From the NCBI GenBank assembly GCA_964618975.1, contig CAZUDI010000028.1, forward strand, positions 1-46,492: DNA of 46,492 nt, read 5' to 3'. The position numbers and the translations under genes were made by a program. The first letter of the stretch is position 1, and the number at the start of each line of letters is the position of its first letter. Below, in pieces: positions 44,916 through 46,492 of this stretch. Under the pieces are notes generated by a model, which saw only the letters and a list, made by a program, of their open reading frames with translations, ran no database searches and had not been told where the DNA came from. This stretch comes from CAZUDI01 sp964618975 (GTDB taxonomy: Bacteria; Desulfobacterota; Desulfomonilia; UBA1062).

Positions 44916-46492
44916 TCATTCAGAGGTGGCGTTCTCGATCAGCAGCTTGGCCACGAGCGTATTCTCGTTGCCGACAAGCTCGGTGCCCATCAGGGCGATG
45001 CCCAGTTCGGCCCCCTCCAGGTCGATCAGGGGGATCTTGATGTCGATGAGCGACTCGATCACCAGCCCCACCACCACATTGGCCACGTCGCGTCCGATCT
45101 CCGGCAGCAGGGCGGCGTTGGTGGTGTTGTCATAGAGGACGGTGATGGAGGTGTTGGTCTGCGAGGCATCCATCTGGGCCTGGATGCGCCGTCCGTCGTC
45201 GCTCAGCTTGAGCTTGAGGGCGGCGTTCACATCCACGCTGATGCGCGCCGAGTAGGTCCAGCCAAAGAGCAGCGGGGTCTTGATCTCGATGACGAGATTG
45301 GGGATCACGAAGCGCCCGAAGTCGGTGATAATATCGGCAAAGCTGTCCGTGGGCAGCGGCTGTCCCGAGAAATCGGCCACCGGCGGGGTGCTCAGGGTGA
45401 CGTAAGCCTTGAGGCCCGAACCGAGTTCACCCAGGCTGTCCGCAATGGCCGAGCTCACATCCAGATTCTGGATGAAGCCCACCTGGACGAGGGCAAAGGC
45501 CACCTCGTTGATCATGTCGTCGTTGATGGCTACCATGAGGTTCTCTTCGCCGCTGGGCGCCAGCACGGGGAGCACATCCCCGGGGGTGGAATAGAAGCAC
45601 GTCAGGGCGGGAAAGATCGGATCCAGGGTCCGGGCGTTCAGGCCCAGGTCGATGGACATGGTGCTTTCGGTGGAGGTAAAGATCGTCTCGGTGTTCATCA
45701 GCCAGGCCGCAACCTGGATACCCTCGAGCTCGGTGGTCAGGTCGTTGATGTTCAAGACCGGCAGCTCGAGGTCGCCGAGCAGGTCGCCGAGGAAGTCATC
45801 GACGATGTCGATCAGCAGGGTCGTCAGCCAGGAGGGGATATCCAGCGCACCATAGCTGACGATAGGGTTGGTGAGGTCGATGTCGGCACTGCCGAGGTCG
45901 AGGATGGCGAGGATATCCCCGCTGGCCTCGTCCACCCGCAGGCGCAGCCGCACGTCGTTGACTTCCAGCTTGTCGGCGGAGAAGCCGACCGGGGTATCCC
46001 ACAGGAGGCCAGCATGGTAGCCGTCGACGACCAGGGCCTTGCCGCCCTCGGGAGGCGGGGTGATCGTGATGCTGGCCGCGATTTCATCACCCTCCAGGAT
46101 ATCGATGGCTACCGCAATCGAACCGATCTGGATGTCTTCGATGACGAGGTCACCCAGGAGATCACTGATCTCCACGACCATGGGCAGCTGATCGGTCAAA
46201 AGGTCGTCGATCATGGGATCCAGGATGATGGGGATGATCTCCTCGAGTTCGTCCATGAAGGCATCGGTCAGGAGCACCCCCAGGGCATTGTCCACCACCC
46301 CTTCCCCGGCCGGGTCGGACGAATCCCCCACGGCCAGGGCGATCTTCTGCCGGTTGGCGATGAAGTTCTGGTCAAAGACCTCGAAGGTGCAGATATCGTA
46401 GATGGGTTGGGGATTGAGGGCCAACTCGTAGGTGAACTCACCCGTCGCCGCGTCGAAGGGGACGATCTGGTTGTCGGCCTTCAGCAGCGAAG
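44916..46492 (-). CDS. Long acidic protein, possibly BPI/LBP-like (5' end outside window)
   Basis: The reading frame is open to the window edge (46490), so the N-terminus is missing; about 525 residues are visible. The first recognisable ATG or TTG is not necessarily the start. The protein is acidic, rich in Leu, Ile, Val and Asp, with alternating hydrophobic strands and few lysines. I do not recognise it with certainty. Its order of elements resembles the BPI/LBP/CETP lipid-binding fold (TULIP). In the first half LRLRVDEASGDILAILDLGS is followed by a helix IPSWLTTLLIDIVDDFLGDL. In the second half come ENLMVAINDDMINEVAFALV, then YVTLSTPPVADFSGQPLPTD, and a C-terminal helix-strand (IESLIDIKIPLIDL, LGIALMGTELVGNENTL). 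No cysteine pair like that of BPI is evident. A terminator follows at 44857-44891. Confidence 0.4.
   Translation of the reverse strand, partial: SLLKADNQIVPFDAATGEFTYELALNPQPIYDICTFEVFDQNFIANRQKIALAVGDSSDPAGEGVVDNALGVLLTDAFMDELEEIIPIILDPMIDDLLTDQLPMVVEISDLLGDLVIEDIQIGSIAVAIDILEGDEIAASITITPPPEGGKALVVDGYHAGLLWDTPVGFSADKLEVNDVRLRLRVDEASGDILAILDLGSADIDLTNPIVSYGALDIPSWLTTLLIDIVDDFLGDLLGDLELPVLNINDLTTELEGIQVAAWLMNTETIFTSTESTMSIDLGLNARTLDPIFPALTCFYSTPGDVLPVLAPSGEENLMVAINDDMINEVAFALVQVGFIQNLDVSSAIADSLGELGSGLKAYVTLSTPPVADFSGQPLPTDSFADIITDFGRFVIPNLVIEIKTPLLFGWTYSARISVDVNAALKLKLSDDGRRIQAQMDASQTNTSITVLYDNTTNAALLPEIGRDVANVVVGLVIESLIDIKIPLIDLEGAELGIALMGTELVGNENTLVAKLLIENATSE

Overview
The window looks like chromosome of an anaerobic, GC-rich, Gram-negative bacterium, most likely a deltaproteobacterium in the broad sense (Desulfobacterota or relatives). 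This is inferred from content: an indolepyruvate:ferredoxin oxidoreductase with an F420-hydrogenase-beta-like partner, a two-gene SufC/SufB system, LutABC lactate oxidation, nickel-pincer cofactor genes (larC, larB, larE), a short-form ArgA, a PEP-CTERM surface protein and the order nadK-recN-argA-pmbA-M23-secA-argJ, which I recall from Geobacter-type genomes (not checked here). No rRNA, tRNA, CRISPR array, transposase or phage gene was seen.

Layout. (1) 0.2-2.7 kb: envelope genes on the + strand: an IdeS/Mac-like cysteine protease carrying a PEP-CTERM anchor, an HpaA-like lipoprotein and a frameshifted membrane-anchored protein. (2) 2.7-3.8 kb: an AT-richer non-coding stretch with strong hairpins and a good promoter. 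(3) 3.8-10.4 kb: a branched-chain-type ABC importer operon (binding protein, two ATPases, two permeases) with an acyl-CoA synthetase embedded between livF and livM. (4) 10.8-15.2 kb: a ComEA-like HhH protein, aspartate kinase, a single-chain fusion of diadenylate cyclase CdaA with a CdaR/YbbR regulator, a NUDIX hydrolase and a tiny EF-Tu-domain-2-like protein. (5) 15.3-23.0 kb: minus-strand genes: a GMC flavoprotein with a four-cysteine cluster, a 4-TM protein, a divergent acyl-CoA dehydrogenase, a second acyl-CoA ligase and a CoxE/MoxR pair. (6) 23.6-33.2 kb: plus-strand anaerobic redox block: FrhB-like/IorA/IorB, then LutABC, then LarC/LarB/LarE. (7) 33.4-35.2 kb: SufC-SufB. (8) 35.6-44.7 kb: minus-strand housekeeping run nadK to argJ. 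(9) 44.9 kb to the window edge: a long acidic protein, cut by the edge, whose pattern resembles the BPI/LBP (TULIP) lipid-binding family.

How it fits together: imported organic acids could be activated by the embedded ligase; aromatic 2-oxo acids and lactate would be oxidised by the Ior and Lut systems; larCBE would make the nickel-pincer cofactor for a lactate-racemase-type enzyme that is not encoded here. The most unusual items are the PEP-CTERM IdeS-like protease, the CdaA-CdaR fusion, the possible bacterial BPI-like protein, and the larCBE set lying beside lutABC without larA. All functions are read from sequence motifs and remembered families; no database search was possible.
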